Shown here: in pieces, positions 12,045-12,762 of the stretch
How positions within the stretch are numbered: the first letter of the stretch is position 1
Layout of the letters: each line of letters opens with the position of its first letter
Assembly (NCBI GenBank): GCA_040758525.1
Contig: JBFLVQ010000229.1
Span: forward strand, 1 to 12,762
Reading direction: 5' to 3'
From: JBFLVQ01 sp040758525
GTDB taxonomy: Bacteria; Acidobacteriota; Blastocatellia; Chloracidobacteriales; JADJPF01
DNA length: 12,762 nt
Translations under genes and position numbers: made by a program
The notes under the pieces: model-generated
The model's database searches: none
Told to the model about the DNA's origin: nothing
The model's input: the letters and a program-made list of their open reading frames with translations, nothing else

Positions 12045-12762
12045 TTACTTAAAAGTGACGGGTGCGAACCGTAAGATCAAGCCGCAGCCTTGAATTTTAA
12101 CCATCATAGCTGTCATATTACAGACAGGCTTCGTTTTTGATAATTCAAACAATTTATCGCAAGCTAACTTTATATCATTTTCAATTCTACAAACTTGTAA
12201 TATATCTTGTAGTTGTAAATCGCTAATTACATCTCTTGTACATAAGAATATGATATCTCCATCGGCAATTTCTACACTACTAATAACTACATTGATTTTA
12301 GGCTGTGCCCCTAATGCTTGTAGCATAATATTTCTATATGGATGTGTTTTAGCCTCTTCTTCATTGATATGACCATCGTCAATCAATTGCCTGATTAATG
12401 TTTGATCTTTGGTAATTTGATTTATACAATCGTTTCTTATTAAATAAGCTCTGGTATCACCAACCTGAGCAAAAAATATTGTATCGTCTAAATGTATTGC
12501 AGCAGTTAATGCAGGAGATAACCATCCCAAATCCCAATCATTATTCTTTTTTTTACTGATCAAGGAGTTTAATAGTTCTATTGCAAGTCTCAAATATTCA
12601 TAAAATGGTAAAGTCCTAAGTAATGGAATTGAAAATAACTGTAAAATCAACTCAGGCAATGCAATTGCAGCAAATTTAGCTATGTTTATACCCCCATCTC
12701 CATCTCCATCTATAACAGATAATAGAAGCCCATAAAGGCCTGTAGATAAACTAACCTTCTTT
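12045..12762 (-). CDS. PP2C-type serine/threonine phosphatase, 5'-partial, with altered metal ligands
   Basis: The frame is open from the window edge (12762) to TAA at 12045, so the N-terminus lies outside. A TTG at 12659 is only an internal codon. Visible PP2C landmarks are LYGLLLSVIDGDGDGG (the first metal Asp), GDTRAYLIRND and ITKDQTLIRQLIDDGHINEEEAKTHPYRNIMLQALG. These match Stp1/PppA-type bacterial phosphatases that reverse Ser/Thr kinase signalling. Two ligand positions deviate: the usual LCSDGL is LCTRDVI, and the final DN-x-T is CNMT, losing the Asp. It may be catalytically weak or a pseudophosphatase. Gene order puts the sigma-like gene just downstream on the same strand. The DGDGDGG run is encoded by a GGAGAT repeat. 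Confidence 0.85.
   Translation of the reverse strand, partial: KKVSLSTGLYGLLLSVIDGDGDGGINIAKFAAIALPELILQLFSIPLLRTLPFYEYLRLAIELLNSLISKKKNNDWDLGWLSPALTAAIHLDDTIFFAQVGDTRAYLIRNDCINQITKDQTLIRQLIDDGHINEEEAKTHPYRNIMLQALGAQPKINVVISSVEIADGDIIFLCTRDVISDLQLQDILQVCRIENDIKLACDKLFELSKTKPVCNMTAMMVKIQGCGLILRFAPVTFK

Overview
This is a bacterial chromosomal segment of moderate-to-low GC with densely packed, mostly short genes on both strands. Shine-Dalgarno sites (AGGAGG/AAGGAG type) are common and the genetic code is standard: TGA ends the VOC and ASCH genes and Trp is TGG. No rRNA, tRNA, CRISPR array or intact insertion sequence is visible. The gene mix (DedA-rhodanese fusion, CGNR regulator, paired VOC and FMN-barrel genes, DUF326 copper protein, ECF-like and PP2C-like genes) resembles Chloroflexota, perhaps Ktedonobacteria. 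That assignment is a low-confidence impression.

Layout. (1) 1-1571, minus: a CGNR zinc-finger regulator followed by a DedA membrane protein fused to a rhodanese domain. (2) 1572-1721: overlapping divergent promoters and a 29-bp imperfect palindrome. (3) 1722-3103, plus: a two-gene unit of a VOC/glyoxalase-fold protein and a pyridoxamine-oxidase-like flavin protein. (4) 3372-4093: a small unknown gene and a minus-strand Cys-rich copper-storage protein, with two related terminators. (5) 4094-4497: a hairpin-rich gene-free stretch that may encode a structured RNA. (6) 4498-7150, minus: a large unrecognised 525-aa protein and a homocysteine S-methyltransferase. (7) 7403-9175: a Cass2/GyrI-like ligand-binding protein, a lone LuxR HTH protein and an ASCH-domain protein. 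(8) 9207-10608: a double GNAT acetyltransferase and a RidA-family protein. (9) 10741-11537: decayed rhodanese and DJ-1/PfpI remnants joined end to end. (10) 11572-12762, minus: a sigma-region-2-like protein, a 9-bp tandem repeat and a PP2C-like phosphatase running off the window.

The most notable observation is at 130-132. The DedA-rhodanese frame is interrupted by a single TGA exactly where the catalytic rhodanese cysteine should be, and the frame then continues with intact rhodanese sequence for 43 codons to the window edge. A perfect 6-bp hairpin with a CGGGU loop lies 15 nt after this TGA, in the place and shape of a bacterial SECIS element. The simplest exciting reading is a selenocysteine-containing membrane-anchored rhodanese; the dull alternative is a recent nonsense mutation. 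A second TGA-broken gene (11298-11300) serves as contrast: there the stop replaces a non-catalytic residue in a 5'-truncated gene, as expected of ordinary decay.

How the genes may work together: several products fit stress or detoxification roles (rhodanese, VOC, flavin barrel, RidA, copper storage, effector-binding protein), but no single pathway links them. This looks like an ordinary accessory-rich stretch with a few regulatory and recoding curiosities.
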